Assembly: GCF_000513295.1 (NCBI RefSeq)
Contig: NC_023065.1
Coordinates: 62,001-126,000 of the forward strand
DNA from: Magnetospirillum gryphiswaldense MSR-1 v2
GTDB lineage: Bacteria; Pseudomonadota; Alphaproteobacteria; Rhodospirillales; Magnetospirillaceae
DNA: 64,000 nucleotides
Direction of reading: 5' to 3'
This document shows, one piece after another, positions 1 to 8,776 of the stretch (the stretch's first letter is position 1; every line of letters begins with the position of its first letter). Position numbers and translations under genes: made by a program. The notes under the pieces were generated by a model that was not told where the DNA came from, made no database searches, and saw only the letters and a list, made by a program, of their open reading frames with translations.

Positions 1-230
1 ACATCGAAATACAGCCGACCGATGCTGACGTGATCACCCTGGGCGATATGGCGCAGGATCGTTTCCGCCCGCGCGGCCACCGCCATCATCACCCGGCGCG
101 GCTGGGCGTGCGCGGCATCGGCGTGCAGGGAACGGCACAGATCATCCAGGCCGTGGTGCCAGTGCGGATTGCGTAGGATGATCGCCACTAATTGGCGGGA
201 CATGTATTCCACATCGTCGTGGCGGGCCAT
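1..230 (-). CDS. Hypothetical protein, 3' part missing at window edge
   Basis: The reading frame runs off the left edge, so only the first 76 residues (beginning MARHDDVEYM) are visible. The ATG follows a GGAGAAAG ribosome binding site, which supports the start and strand. The visible part looks helical and is rich in Arg, His and Ala. It shows no signal peptide, membrane segment or motif I recognise. It lies 48 bases downstream of the diguanylate cyclase gene on the same strand and could be cotranscribed with it. Function unknown. Confidence 0.6.
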   Translation of the reverse strand, partial: MARHDDVEYMSRQLVAIILRNPHWHHGLDDLCRSLHADAAHAQPRRVMMAVAARAETILRHIAQGDHVSIGRLYFD

Positions 231-278
231 GGTCTTTCTCCGTCGGTACCTGAAGCTGATACGGACGATGACGGCAGG

Positions 279-1910
279 TCAGGCGATGGATTTATGCTGG
301 CCCTTGACCTCGTACATGGCGTGGTCGGCATGGCGCAGCAAGTCGCCGGCGCTGCGCCCGTCGAAGGGGTAGCAGGCAATGCCGATGGACAGGTCGACAC
401 GTAATTCGGTGTCGCCCCAGTTCAGCGGTTGACGGGCCGCATTGCGGCATTGTTCGGCGATGCGGCTGGCAGTGGGGGCGGGCTCATCCAGATCGGTCAG
501 CAGGATGGCGAATTCGTCGCCGCCGATACGGGCCACCGTGTCGGTTTGCCGCAACTGGCTGGTCAGGCAATCGGCCACGTGGCGCAGCATGGCATCGCCG
601 GCCTGATGACCCTTGCTGTCGTTGATGGGCTTGAAGCCATCCAAATCCACATAGAGCAGGGCGAAGCCCTGGCCCTGGCGTTGCGCCCGCATCAGCGCCT
701 GATCCAGCCGATCCTCGAACATGGCGCGGTTGGGCAGGCCGGTCAGCATGTCGTGATGGGCCAGATGGCTCATGCGGGCTTCGCTTTGGCGCAGGGCTTC
801 TTCCTTTTCCCGCAAGACGCCGAGCAGGAAGTTGAAGCCCTTGGCCACCTCGCCCACCTCGTCATCGCTGTGGATGGGCAGCGAGCGGATTTCCTGCTCG
901 CCACGAGCCATGCGGTGCAATTGCCGCGCCGCCTGGGTCAGTGGGCGGAACAGGCGCGGCAGCATGATCAGCAAGACGGTGATGACGGTGACCGACACCA
1001 CGATACTGCCGCGGATGACCAGGGTCATGATGTGCTCGACCGGCTGCAAGGCCTCGACGGTGGGGAGGCGGGCGACCAGGAACCAGCCCGGCGTCGGCAC
1101 CGAGGCGATGGCCGACAATTCCTCGACACCCTTGAGGTTGGTGGTGATGCCGGTACCGCGAAAGCCGGCCATGGCCCGGTCATGCAGCGGGTTCAGCCCC
1201 GGTGCCGGCAGCGGCTTCAGTGCCCGATCGGAATCGGTGGCGGTGATGAACAGGCCATCGCGCGGATCGACCAGCAGAAAGCCGCCGGTTTCCCCCACCC
1301 TCTTTTCCGCCAGCTGATAGAGGAAATTGGGGGAGTTGATGGCGCTGGTCCCGGTCAGGATGGCGGTCACCGCACCGGCCTGATCGCGGACCGGCACCGC
1401 CATGGTCAGCACTGCCGTGCCGTCTTCGCCGTGGCGGTAGGGCTTGCCGATATGGGCGGCGCCGGTGGCGGGAACCGCCTTGAACCAGTCGCTGTCGACA
1501 ATGGAAATAAGTGGGAGGTCGGGGCGCGAGGTGGCCAACATGGCGCCATCGGACGCCCGGATCAGATGCAGGCCTTGCGAGAAGAACGGCAGGGCGGCGT
1601 GGCGCTCGGTCAGCCAGGCATTCAGCCGTTGCGGCCCGGCCAGTCCGGCCATCGGCAGGCCATTGGCCAGATTGGTCAATAGCTCCAACCGCAACCGCAC
1701 TTTGTCTTCGACATCGCGGGCGGCGTATTCGGCGATGGACAATTGATGGGCCGCCGACAAAGCGACCACGTCCTCGGTCAGCAGAGTGCGCAGCATGGTG
1801 AAGCGGGTGACGAAGCCCATGGCCACCATGATCAGGGCCAGGGTCATCAATTTGAAGATGATGCTGCGGCTTAGGCGTTTCAACCTGGCCGCCACTCGGT
1901 CAAAGCCCAT
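279..1910 (-). CDS. Membrane diguanylate cyclase (Cache-HAMP-GGDEF)
   Basis: Predicted to make cyclic di-GMP from two GTP in response to a periplasmic ligand. The order is an N-terminal membrane helix (about residues 14-37), a periplasmic double-Cache-like region, a second helix near residue 290, a HAMP linker, and a C-terminal GGDEF domain. The catalytic motif RIGGDEF begins its GGDEF near residue 463. An RQTD inhibitory-site motif sits five residues before it, so product inhibition is expected. I chose the ATG at 1910 because AAGGGGACC precedes it; an in-frame ATG at 1964 would add 18 unlikely residues. The family is clear; the ligand is unknown. Confidence 0.9.
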   Translation of the reverse strand: MGFDRVAARLKRLSRSIIFKLMTLALIMVAMGFVTRFTMLRTLLTEDVVALSAAHQLSIAEYAARDVEDKVRLRLELLTNLANGLPMAGLAGPQRLNAWLTERHAALPFFSQGLHLIRASDGAMLATSRPDLPLISIVDSDWFKAVPATGAAHIGKPYRHGEDGTAVLTMAVPVRDQAGAVTAILTGTSAINSPNFLYQLAEKRVGETGGFLLVDPRDGLFITATDSDRALKPLPAPGLNPLHDRAMAGFRGTGITTNLKGVEELSAIASVPTPGWFLVARLPTVEALQPVEHIMTLVIRGSIVVSVTVITVLLIMLPRLFRPLTQAARQLHRMARGEQEIRSLPIHSDDEVGEVAKGFNFLLGVLREKEEALRQSEARMSHLAHHDMLTGLPNRAMFEDRLDQALMRAQRQGQGFALLYVDLDGFKPINDSKGHQAGDAMLRHVADCLTSQLRQTDTVARIGGDEFAILLTDLDEPAPTASRIAEQCRNAARQPLNWGDTELRVDLSIGIACYPFDGRSAGDLLRHADHAMYEVKGQHKSIA

Positions 1911-2053
1911 TTCGGTCCCCTTGTGCGTCTGCACACATGGCCACAGGCCATGGCGGGTTGTCAAAGGGGTGTGCTGATAATTAGCCGAAAACGGCAGTAT
2001 TTTTGCGGATGGATAGGGCCTTTACCCTAGGTTTGATATGGTTTTTGGCCGCC

Positions 2054-2083
2054 TTGACAATTAATATACGACCGGTCTATTTT
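2054..2083 (+). promoter_or_regulatory. Promoter of acuR-acuI, probably giving a leaderless mRNA
   Basis: TTGACA (2054-2059) and TATTTT (2078-2083) are 18 bases apart and match -35 and -10 boxes. The -10 box ends only seven bases before the acuR ATG at 2091, so transcription should start at or next to that ATG. No ribosome binding site is visible before acuR, which fits a leaderless transcript. This is read from sequence only. Confidence 0.55.
2070..2077. promoter_or_regulatory. Palindromic operator candidate for AcuR
   Basis: GACCGGTC is a perfect 8-base palindrome lying in the spacer between the -35 and -10 boxes of acuR. TetR-family repressors commonly bind such sites and block RNA polymerase, so AcuR autoregulation is the simplest reading. 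The flanks are not symmetrical, so the real site may be longer and imperfect. Confidence 0.45.
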
Positions 2084-2090
2084 AAAAATC

Positions 2091-2720
2091 ATGAACAGCA
2101 CTCTCCCCCGCCGGCGTGGTCGCCCCCCCAAGGTGGCGCCCGATAATACGGATACACGCACAGCCCTGGTTCGCGCCGGGGTGGAATTGCTGACCGAGCA
2201 GGGATTCGTCTCCACCGGCATCGATCAGGTGCTGAAGAAAGTGGGGGTGCCCAAGGGCTCGTTCTATCACTACTTCGCCAGCAAGGATGATTTCGGCTTT
2301 GCCGTCATCCATGCCTATGGCGCCTATTTCGCCGCCAAGCTGGATCGCTGGCTGGCCAATCCGGCCCGACTGCCGCTGCAAGGTCTGGCCGATTTCGTCG
2401 CCGACGCCAAGGCTGGCATGGCCCGGTTCGATTTTCGCCGAGGCTGTCTGGTCGGCAATCTGGGCCAGGAACTGGGCGGAAGCCACGATGAATTCCGCCG
2501 TCGCCTCGAAGCCATCATGATGGATTGGCAGGCCCGCGTCGCCGCTTGCCTGCGCCAGGCCCGCGCCGCCGGCCAGATCAAGCCCGACGTCGATTGCGAG
2601 CGCATGGCCGAGTTCTTCTGGACCGGGTGGGAAGGCGCCATTTTGCGGGCCAAGCTGACCCGCTCGACCCGGCCCATGGACGTGTTCGCCGAAACATTTT
2701 TCACGCTTCTGACGGAGTAG
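2091..2720 (+). CDS. acuR: TetR-family repressor, AcuR-like
   Basis: A 209-residue TetR-family protein. The N-terminal helix-turn-helix (about residues 20-65) includes the typical stretch [18 protein letters not shown], and a basic RRRGRPPK tail precedes it. The C-terminal half is an effector-binding domain. The gene directly after it encodes an acrylyl-CoA reductase, the partner of AcuR in Rhodobacter-type acrylate/DMSP operons, where AcuR represses until acrylate is present. The AcuR name rests on this pairing and on family resemblance. A dddL-type DMSP lyase is not next to it here. Confidence 0.75.
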   Translation: MNSTLPRRRGRPPKVAPDNTDTRTALVRAGVELLTEQGFVSTGIDQVLKKVGVPKGSFYHYFASKDDFGFAVIHAYGAYFAAKLDRWLANPARLPLQGLADFVADAKAGMARFDFRRGCLVGNLGQELGGSHDEFRRRLEAIMMDWQARVAACLRQARAAGQIKPDVDCERMAEFFWTGWEGAILRAKLTRSTRPMDVFAETFFTLLTE

Positions 2721-2724
2721 CTCC

Positions 2725-3708
2725 ATGTTCAAAGCCATCCTGATCGAAAAGGACGATGCCGGGTATCGCGCCGGCGTGACCGAACTGGCCGATGATCGCC
2801 TGCCCGAAGGTGACGTCACCGTGCGGGTCGCGTACTCGACCCTCAATTACAAGGACGGCTTGGCCATCACCGGCAAGGGGCCGGTGGTGCGCAGCTTCCC
2901 CATGGTACCGGGCATCGATCTGGCTGGCACGGTCGAGACTTCGTCCCATGTCGGGTACAAGCCCGGCGATCAAGTGGTGCTGAACGGCTGGGGCGTGGGC
3001 GAAACCCATTGGGGCGGGCTGGGGCAAAAGGCCCGGCTGAAGGGTGATTGGCTGGTGCCGTTGCAGGCGCCGTTCACGCCTGCCCAGGCCATGGCCATCG
3101 GCACCGCCGGCTATACCGCCATGCTGTGCGTGCTGGCCCTGGAAAAGAACGGCATCACCCCGGAAAAGGGCGAGGTGCTGGTCACCGGTGCCGCCGGCGG
3201 TGTCGGCTCGGTGGCGGTGGCGGTGCTGGCTAAGCTGGGCTATTGCGTCGCCGCCTCGACCGGGCGCCCGCAAGAGGCAGACTATCTGAAATCCCTGGGT
3301 GCGGCCGAGGTGATCGACCGCAATACCCTGTCGGCGCCGGGCAAGCCCTTGGCTAAGGAACGCTGGGCGGCGGCGGTGGACAGCGTCGGCAGCCACACCT
3401 TGGCCAATATCTGCGCCCAGATGCGGTACGGCGGCGTGGTCGCCGCCTGCGGTCTGGCCCAGGGCATGGATTTTCCCGCCACCGTCGCCCCCTTCATCCT
3501 GCGCGGCGTGACCCTGGCCGGGGTGGACAGCGTCTATCGCCCGCGCGACCAGCGCATTCAGGCATGGCAGCGTCTGGCCAGCGATTTGGACGTGTCCAAG
3601 CTGGAGGCCATAACCACCACCATCGGCCTGGGGCAGGTTGTCGAAACCGCCGGCCAATTGCTGTCCGGTCAGGTGCGTGGCCGCGTCGTCGTCGACGTCA
3701 ATTCGTAA
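2725..3708 (+). CDS. acuI: Acrylyl-CoA reductase (NADPH), MDR superfamily
   Basis: A 327-residue zinc-independent medium-chain dehydrogenase/reductase of the AcuI/YhdH type. It reduces toxic acrylyl-CoA to propionyl-CoA with NADPH in the cytoplasm. The N-terminal domain has [20 protein letters not shown], typical of the family. The Rossmann part carries [20 protein letters not shown] near residues 150-170. The length matches the family. The ATG lies five bases after the acuR stop with GACGGAG at the right distance, so it is cotranscribed with acuR. Propionyl-CoA made here could enter the methylmalonyl-CoA pathway. Confidence 0.87.
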   Translation: MFKAILIEKDDAGYRAGVTELADDRLPEGDVTVRVAYSTLNYKDGLAITGKGPVVRSFPMVPGIDLAGTVETSSHVGYKPGDQVVLNGWGVGETHWGGLGQKARLKGDWLVPLQAPFTPAQAMAIGTAGYTAMLCVLALEKNGITPEKGEVLVTGAAGGVGSVAVAVLAKLGYCVAASTGRPQEADYLKSLGAAEVIDRNTLSAPGKPLAKERWAAAVDSVGSHTLANICAQMRYGGVVAACGLAQGMDFPATVAPFILRGVTLAGVDSVYRPRDQRIQAWQRLASDLDVSKLEAITTTIGLGQVVETAGQLLSGQVRGRVVVDVNS

Positions 3709-3722
3709 AGGGGGAAAGTTCC

Positions 3723-4307
3723 GTGACCGACAGTAAACCCATCAGCCGCTTCGCCGTGCCCAAGCTGGCCGACCTGCCCGCCGATATCCGTTCTACCATC
3801 GAGGCGGTGCAGGAAAAGGCCGGTTTCGTCCCCAACATCTTTTTGGCCCTGGCCCATCGGCCCGACGAGTTCCGCGCCTTTTTCGCCTACCACGATGCCT
3901 TGATGGAGCGCGACGGCGGGTTGTCCAAGGCCGAGCGCGAGATGATCGTGGTCGCCACCTCGGCCGCCAATCAGTGCCAATATTGCGTCATCGCCCATGG
4001 CGCCATCCTGCGCATCCGGGCCAAGAACCCGCTGTTGGCCGATCAGGTGGCGGTTAATTACCGCAAGGCCGACATCACGCCCCGGCAAAAGGCCATGCTG
4101 GATTACGCCATGAAGGTGTCGCAAGCCGCCTGGGGAATCAGCGAGGCCGATCATGAGGTTTTGCGCGGCCATGGTTTCAGCGATGACGATATCTGGGATA
4201 TCGGCTCGATTTCCGCCTTTTTCGGCCTGTCCAACCGGTTGGTCAATATGGGGTCCATCCGCACCAACGATGAATTCTATCTGATGGGGCGGCTGCCCAA
4301 GGGCTAA
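3723..4307 (+). CDS. Peroxidase-related AhpD-like protein
   Basis: A 194-residue member of the carboxymuconolactone decarboxylase/AhpD superfamily, in the group called uncharacterised peroxidase-related enzymes. The redox motif is visible as Cys85-x2-Cys88-x3-His92 (CQYCVIAH), the arrangement used by AhpD for thiol-dependent peroxide or radical chemistry. I chose the GTG at 3723, preceded by AGGGGGAAAG; longer upstream reading is out of keeping with the family. It follows acuI by 14 bases and probably belongs to the same operon. The substrate is unknown. Its stop overlaps the convergent neighbour by four bases. Confidence 0.8.
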   Translation: MTDSKPISRFAVPKLADLPADIRSTIEAVQEKAGFVPNIFLALAHRPDEFRAFFAYHDALMERDGGLSKAEREMIVVATSAANQCQYCVIAHGAILRIRAKNPLLADQVAVNYRKADITPRQKAMLDYAMKVSQAAWGISEADHEVLRGHGFSDDDIWDIGSISAFFGLSNRLVNMGSIRTNDEFYLMGRLPKG

Positions 4308-5032
4308 TCGGCCAGATCGACCACCACGGCGCAATGATCGCTGATCGCCGGCTGGCCGTCCTGGGTCAGCCGGTCCAGGTCGACGCGCCAGGTTTTGGGC
4401 GGACGTCCGCGACCCGCCCACAACAGATGGTCGATGCACGGGCCATCGGGCTGGCCGGTCAGGGTCGATTGCGGCGGTTGCCCCAATTCGCTGCGGCAAT
4501 CGCGCCAGCCGGTGGCGTTCAAGGCAAAGCTTTCGATGGGGGCATTGAAATCGCCGCCGATCAGGGCGGTACCGGGACGCTTGGTCACCTGCTGGGCGGC
4601 GGCCAATTGCCGTTGCCGCAGATCATTTTGCGCCAGATGGGTCAGATGCAGGTTGGTCACCGTCAACGGCCCGGCAGGGGCGTCGATTTCCACCACCAGG
4701 GCGGCGCGTTCGCCGTCGTCGGCATGGTCGGGCAGGGGGATGGACAAGGTCGAGCGGATGGGAAAGCGCGACAGCACCGCCAGTCCCGACCGGCTGTCGG
4801 CGCGGATGCCTTCGATGTTACGCGGCTTTTCCCGTAAGGCCAGATTGGCCACATGGCAGCCCAGGCGGGCAGCGATGGTGTTGCCGGTGTGCAGACCCAG
4901 GGCCGGAGCGTCGAGGACTTCCTGCAACAGCACCACGTCGGGGCGCAACTCGACCAGGGCTTCGGTCATGGCGGCCAGACGGGCGCCATAGGCGCCGTCG
5001 CCTTTCCAGGTGTTCAGACTGATGACGCGCAT
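4304..5032 (-). CDS. Endonuclease/exonuclease/phosphatase (EEP) family hydrolase
   Basis: A 242-residue EEP-fold metal-dependent phosphoesterase. Visible hallmarks are SLNTWKG at the start, LQEV (metal-binding Glu), NLHLTH, GGDFNAP and the terminal SDHCAV catalytic His. There is no signal peptide, so it should be cytoplasmic. Its ATG has a GGAGGG ribosome binding site inside the end of the DUF1045 gene and overlaps that gene by 19 bases, so the two are translated from one mRNA. The context (PhnF-type site upstream, C-P lyase genes beyond) suggests a role in phosphonate breakdown, perhaps on a phosphate ester intermediate. That role is inference; EEP enzymes have very varied substrates. Confidence 0.8.
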   Translation of the reverse strand: MRVISLNTWKGDGAYGARLAAMTEALVELRPDVVLLQEVLDAPALGLHTGNTIAARLGCHVANLALREKPRNIEGIRADSRSGLAVLSRFPIRSTLSIPLPDHADDGERAALVVEIDAPAGPLTVTNLHLTHLAQNDLRQRQLAAAQQVTKRPGTALIGGDFNAPIESFALNATGWRDCRSELGQPPQSTLTGQPDGPCIDHLLWAGRGRPPKTWRVDLDRLTQDGQPAISDHCAVVVDLAD

Positions 5033-5664
5033 GATCCCTCCAGGGTGAAGCGCTGCAACAAGGTGAAGACACTGCCGTCGTGCTGGCGCATCAGACAGAT
5101 CGAGGCGATGCGCAAGGGTTCCGCCTCGGCCTCGGCCACCAGCGGGCGCAACAGCGCCTCGGCCATGGGCGCCTCGGCCTCGTCCAGTCGGCGGGTCAGG
5201 GTCATGTGGAAGCGGTATTCATCGAAGACGTAGGGATAGCCCCAATGCTCCAGCAAATCCCGCTGGCGCGGCGACAGGGGCGCGGCCAGCCGCTTGGCCA
5301 GTTCACCCGCGTTCAAGGCGGCGCGGAAGGAATCGAGACGGCGCACCGCCTCGGCCGCCAGGGCCTGAATGGCGGCGGAATCCTGGCCGGGTCGCAGGGC
5401 GTAAAAGCCATGCAGGCGGGCCAGGACGGGCGGGGCTTCGTCAATGGCGGCGGATTGGCTGGCCAGGGTCGCGCATGCGGCCCGCAACTGCTCTTCCGTC
5501 TGGCCCGGGGCCAGACGGAACGGCGCCTTCAAGGTGGCGTGAAAGCCGTAAACCCGCGCCTCTGCGGTCAGATCGGCGGGCAGGGTGCTCAGCCAGTCTT
5601 CACCCAGGCGGGCCAGGGCGGTGCCGTCCTCGGGGATGACGTAAAGGGCATAGCGTGTGGTCAT
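5014..5664 (-). CDS. DUF1045 phosphonate-associated protein, 2H phosphoesterase-like
   Basis: A 216-residue member of DUF1045, a family often found in C-P lyase clusters as a putative phosphonate metabolism protein. Two HxT motifs are visible, FHATLK near residue 42 and FHMTLT near residue 152. That spacing is the signature of 2H phosphoesterases, which open cyclic phosphates. C-P lyase produces a cyclic ribose phosphate, so a cyclic phosphodiesterase role is reasonable, but I know of no proof for this family. It is cotranscribed with the EEP hydrolase and preceded by a PhnF-like site. Confidence 0.85.
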   Translation of the reverse strand: MTTRYALYVIPEDGTALARLGEDWLSTLPADLTAEARVYGFHATLKAPFRLAPGQTEEQLRAACATLASQSAAIDEAPPVLARLHGFYALRPGQDSAAIQALAAEAVRRLDSFRAALNAGELAKRLAAPLSPRQRDLLEHWGYPYVFDEYRFHMTLTRRLDEAEAPMAEALLRPLVAEAEAEPLRIASICLMRQHDGSVFTLLQRFTLEGSCASSV

Positions 5665-5755
5665 GGCGCTTCGGTCTTTCGCGTCGGCGGGCGGCGTTCT
5701 CTTACTTGGCCTTGTGCGGATCGGGCAGTGAACGTTGTGTGACAGCTATCCGGAT

Positions 5756-5763
5756 GACTAGAC
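5756..5763. promoter_or_regulatory. PhnF-like operator before the DUF1045/EEP operon
   Basis: GACTAGAC within GATGACTAGACC closely matches GATGTCTAGACC in front of phnG. One base differs from the perfect palindrome. It lies in the 121-base gap between phnF and the DUF1045 gene, about 92 bases upstream of the DUF1045 start. HutC-subfamily GntR regulators, to which PhnF belongs, are known to bind GTCTAGAC-type sites. Binding here is inferred. Confidence 0.5.
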
Positions 5764-5785
5764 CTATGCGGGATTGGTCCAAAGA

Positions 5786-6523
5786 TCAGGTGCCCGGCTC
5801 GAACACCAGTTGCACACGGTCCGAGGCCCAACGCGCCACGGTGTATTCCACCGGCCTGCCGGTGGCGTCGATGTTGATGCCTTCGCTCATCAGGATCGGT
5901 TTGTTGGGCGGCTGTTGCAGCAGATGCGAATCGCCCGCCCGCGCCGTGCGCGCCGTCACCCGGGTGGTGCGGCGGATGGGGTCGGCGATGCCGTAATGGG
6001 CCAGGGCCTGGGTGAACGAGCCCGATTGCTGATAGATGGCGGCGATATCGGGAAAACGGCCCTTGGGGAAGTAATGGGCCGAGACCGACATGGGGCGGCC
6101 ATCGGCCTCGGCCAGACGTTCGATCATCACCACGGCGCTGCCCTTGCGGATTTCCAGCGCCTTGGCCACCGCCCCTTCCGCCGGCACTTCCACCACCCGA
6201 ACCACCCGGCCCGAGGCCTCGCGCTTGTTGGCGGCGATGTTTTCCGAGAACCGGGTGCGGCGGCGCACCTGATATTCGATGACGCTTTCCTGCACGAAGG
6301 TGCCGCGCCCCTGTTCGATGCGCACCAACCCCTTTTCCCCCAGGGCGGCGATGGCCCGGCGCACGGTGTGGCGGTTGACGTCGAACTGGCCGGCCAATTC
6401 GTGCTCGGTCGGCAGTTTGTGGCCGGGCGCCACCTTGCCGGCGATGATGTCGCGTTCCAGGGTTTCGGCGATTTGCCGCCAAAGCGCGGTGCCGGCACCG
6501 CGGGACAGGTCGGTCGTCGTCAT
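5786..6523 (-). CDS. phnF: GntR/HutC-family regulator of phosphonate genes
   Basis: A 245-residue PhnF-type repressor. The N-terminal winged helix-turn-helix (about residues 10-75) contains PTEHELAGQFDVNRHTVRRA and the wing IEQGRGTFV. The C-terminal UTRA-type domain would bind an effector. I chose the ATG at 6521-6523 because AAGGTGAAA precedes it; an in-frame ATG 48 bases upstream lacks this. It is divergent from phnG, with a GTCTAGAC palindrome between them. By family, it should repress the phn genes; matching sites at three other promoters in the window suggest a wider regulon. Confidence 0.9.
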   Translation of the reverse strand: MTTTDLSRGAGTALWRQIAETLERDIIAGKVAPGHKLPTEHELAGQFDVNRHTVRRAIAALGEKGLVRIEQGRGTFVQESVIEYQVRRRTRFSENIAANKREASGRVVRVVEVPAEGAVAKALEIRKGSAVVMIERLAEADGRPMSVSAHYFPKGRFPDIAAIYQQSGSFTQALAHYGIADPIRRTTRVTARTARAGDSHLLQQPPNKPILMSEGINIDATGRPVEYTVARWASDRVQLVFEPGT

Positions 6524-6593
6524 GGAAGTTTCACCTTGTTGCGCTTGAAAGATCTGGGCCGATAAGGGCATTGTGGCGTCAGAACATATAGAT

Positions 6594-6601
6594 GTCTAGA
6601 C
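6594..6601. promoter_or_regulatory. PhnF operator in the phnF-phnG intergenic region
   Basis: GTCTAGAC is a perfect palindrome 17 bases before the phnG start and about 70 bases from the phnF start. A TATAGAT stretch just upstream could be the phnG -10 box, so bound PhnF would sit on the transcription start. The core is the same as the established HutC-type (dre-like) operator TGGTCTAGACCA. Confidence 0.65.
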
Positions 6602-6618
6602 CTTTTTCGGATTTGTCC

Positions 6619-7077
6619 ATGCTCTCGCAAACCAAAGATACAGATGCCCGCCGCCAATGGATGGGGGTGTTGGCCAAGTCGGATGAAAGCCGCCTCGCCC
6701 ATTTTTGGGCCGACCTGCAAAGCCTGCCCGCCTGGGACTACCTGCGCCGCCCGGAAGTGGGGCTGGTGATGGTGCGTGGGCGCATGGGTGGCGATGGCGG
6801 TCCGTTCAATCTGGGCGAAATGACCGTGACCCGCTGCTCGGTGCGGCTACAAAACGGTGTGGTCGGTCATGCCTGGGTGGCCGGGCGCTCGGCCCGCCAT
6901 GCCGAGATGGCGGCCATCGCCGACGCCCTGATGCAGGACGAGGACTGGCGGGCAACGGTCGATGAAAAGCTGTTGGCGCCGTTGCAGGCGCGGCTCGATC
7001 ACGACCGCGCCACGGATGCGCGCAAGGCCGCCGCCACCCGTGTCGATTTCTTCACCATGGTCCGCGGAGAGGATTGA
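6619..7077 (+). CDS. phnG: C-P lyase subunit PhnG
   Basis: A 152-residue PhnG, part of the PhnGHIJ core complex that attaches methylphosphonate-type substrates to ATP ribose and cleaves the C-P bond. Typical stretches are RRQWMGVLAKS, GRMGGDGGPFNLGEMTVTRC and GHAWVAGRSARHAE. I chose the ATG at 6619; the in-frame ATG at 6592 lies inside the operator and would make an atypical N-terminus. The Shine-Dalgarno is weak. It is the first gene of a tightly packed phnGHIJKLM operon. Confidence 0.93.
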   Translation: MLSQTKDTDARRQWMGVLAKSDESRLAHFWADLQSLPAWDYLRRPEVGLVMVRGRMGGDGGPFNLGEMTVTRCSVRLQNGVVGHAWVAGRSARHAEMAAIADALMQDEDWRATVDEKLLAPLQARLDHDRATDARKAAATRVDFFTMVRGED

Positions 7078-7081
7078 ACCC

Positions 7082-7687
7082 GTGAACGCACTTGCCCCCC
7101 AGACCGGCCTGTTGCCGGGTTTCACCGATCCGGTCGCCGATTCGCAAAAGATGTTCCGCGCCGTGCTGGAAGCCATGTCGCGTCCCGGCACCATCGTCAC
7201 CGCACCGGTATTGCCGGTGGCGCCGCAGCCGGTCAATCCGGTGGCCGCTGCCCTGGTCCTGGCCCTGGCCGATTACGAGACGCCGCTGTGGCTTGACCCC
7301 GCCGCCCGCCAGCCGGGCTTGGTCGAGTATGTGCGTTTCCATTGCGGCTGCCCGCTGGTCGAGGCGCCCGCTCAGGCGGCCTTCGCCCTGGTCACCGACG
7401 CCAAATCCATGCCGCCGCTGTCCGCTTTTCATCTGGGCAGCGACGAATATCCCGACCGCTCGACCACGGTGATCGTCCAGGTACCGCATCTGGATGGCGG
7501 CGAGTCGTGGCGGCTGAAAGGGCCGGGCATCCGCGATCAGGCCATTCTGGCCGCCGGTCAATTGCCGTCGGCGTTCAAGGCCTGGGTCCAGGACAACCAT
7601 GCGCTGTTCCCGCGCGGTGTCGATCTGTTGTTCGCCGCCCCCGGCCAGTTGGCCGCGCTGCCGCGTTCGACCCTGTTGGAGGGTTAG
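7082..7687 (+). CDS. phnH: C-P lyase subunit PhnH
   Basis: A 201-residue PhnH, structural subunit of the C-P lyase core complex. It has the family features FRAVLEAMSRPG near the N-terminus and LKGPGI with FPRGVDLLF in the C-terminal half. The start is GTG at 7082, four bases after the phnG stop, with GGAGAGG eight bases upstream. Much longer in-frame starts would run through phnG and are rejected. Confidence 0.93.
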   Translation: MNALAPQTGLLPGFTDPVADSQKMFRAVLEAMSRPGTIVTAPVLPVAPQPVNPVAAALVLALADYETPLWLDPAARQPGLVEYVRFHCGCPLVEAPAQAAFALVTDAKSMPPLSAFHLGSDEYPDRSTTVIVQVPHLDGGESWRLKGPGIRDQAILAAGQLPSAFKAWVQDNHALFPRGVDLLFAAPGQLAALPRSTLLEG

Positions 7688-7690
7688 GCC

Positions 7691-8776
7691 ATGTATGTGG
7701 CGGTGAAAGGTGGCGAAAAGGCCATCGACAATGCCCATGCGCTGCTGGCCGAGGATCGGCGCGGCGATGAAGCCATCCCCGAGCTGACGCTGGCCCAGAT
7801 CGAGCAGCAATTGGGCTTGGCGGTGGACCGGGTGATGACCGAGGGCTCGGTCTACGACCGTGACTTGGCCGCCCTGGCCTTGAAGCAGGCCCAGGGCGAT
7901 GCGGTCGAGGCCATCTTCCTGCTGCGCGCCTATCGCACCACCTTGCCGCGCTTCGGCGCCAGCCTGCCGGTGGAGACCGGGGCAATGGCGATCCGCCGGC
8001 GCATCTCCGCCGCCTTCAAGGATCTGCCCGGCGGTCAGGTGCTGGGGCCGACCTATGATTACACCCATCGTCTGCTCGATTTCGCCCTGGCCGCCGAAGG
8101 GGCGCCGCGCCCAGCGGTGGAAAGCGCCGAAACCGGGCTTGAGCCCGCGCCCCGGGTCACCGATGTGCTGCATCAGCAAGGCTTGATCGAGCCGTCGGGG
8201 GCCGGCGCTGCCACCCCCGGCGACCTGACCCGCCAACCCTTGAACTTTCCCGCCGGGCGCGATCTACGTTTGCAGAATCTGGCGCGCGGCGACGAGGGCT
8301 TCATCCTGGCCCTGGCCTATTCCAGCCAGCGCGGCTACGGCAACACCCATCCCTTCGTCGGCGAAATCCGCATGGGTGAGGTGGCGGTGGAACTGGTGCC
8401 GGAAGAGCTGGGCTTCGCCATCGACATCGGCACCATCACCGTGACCGAGTGCCAGATGATCAACCAGTTCAAGGGCTCGAAGGATATCCCGCCGCAATTC
8501 ACCCGCGGCTACGGCCTGACCTTCGGCCAAGGCGAGCGCAAGGCCATGGCCATGGCCCTGGTCGACCGGTCCTTGCGGGCGGAAGACTTGGGCGAGCAGG
8601 CGACCAATCCGGCCCAGGACCAGGAATTCGTCCTCTATCACTCGGACAATGTGGAAGCCTCCGGCTTCGTCCAGCATCTGAAACTGCCCCATTACGTCGA
8701 TTTCCAGTCGGAACTGGAAATGATCCGGCGTTTGCGGCGCGAAAACGCGGAGGCCGCCCATGAGTACCGGCTATAA
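7691..8776 (+). CDS. phnI: C-P lyase subunit PhnI
   Basis: A 361-residue PhnI, the nucleosidase-like subunit that with PhnG, PhnH and PhnL exchanges adenine of ATP for the phosphonate. Family stretches include MYVAVKGGEKAI at the start, LAYSSQRGYGNTHPF and LPHYVDFQSELEM. It starts three bases after phnH and overlaps the start of phnJ by 17 bases, as expected for coupled translation of the core complex. Confidence 0.95.
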   Translation: MYVAVKGGEKAIDNAHALLAEDRRGDEAIPELTLAQIEQQLGLAVDRVMTEGSVYDRDLAALALKQAQGDAVEAIFLLRAYRTTLPRFGASLPVETGAMAIRRRISAAFKDLPGGQVLGPTYDYTHRLLDFALAAEGAPRPAVESAETGLEPAPRVTDVLHQQGLIEPSGAGAATPGDLTRQPLNFPAGRDLRLQNLARGDEGFILALAYSSQRGYGNTHPFVGEIRMGEVAVELVPEELGFAIDIGTITVTECQMINQFKGSKDIPPQFTRGYGLTFGQGERKAMAMALVDRSLRAEDLGEQATNPAQDQEFVLYHSDNVEASGFVQHLKLPHYVDFQSELEMIRRLRRENAEAAHEYRL

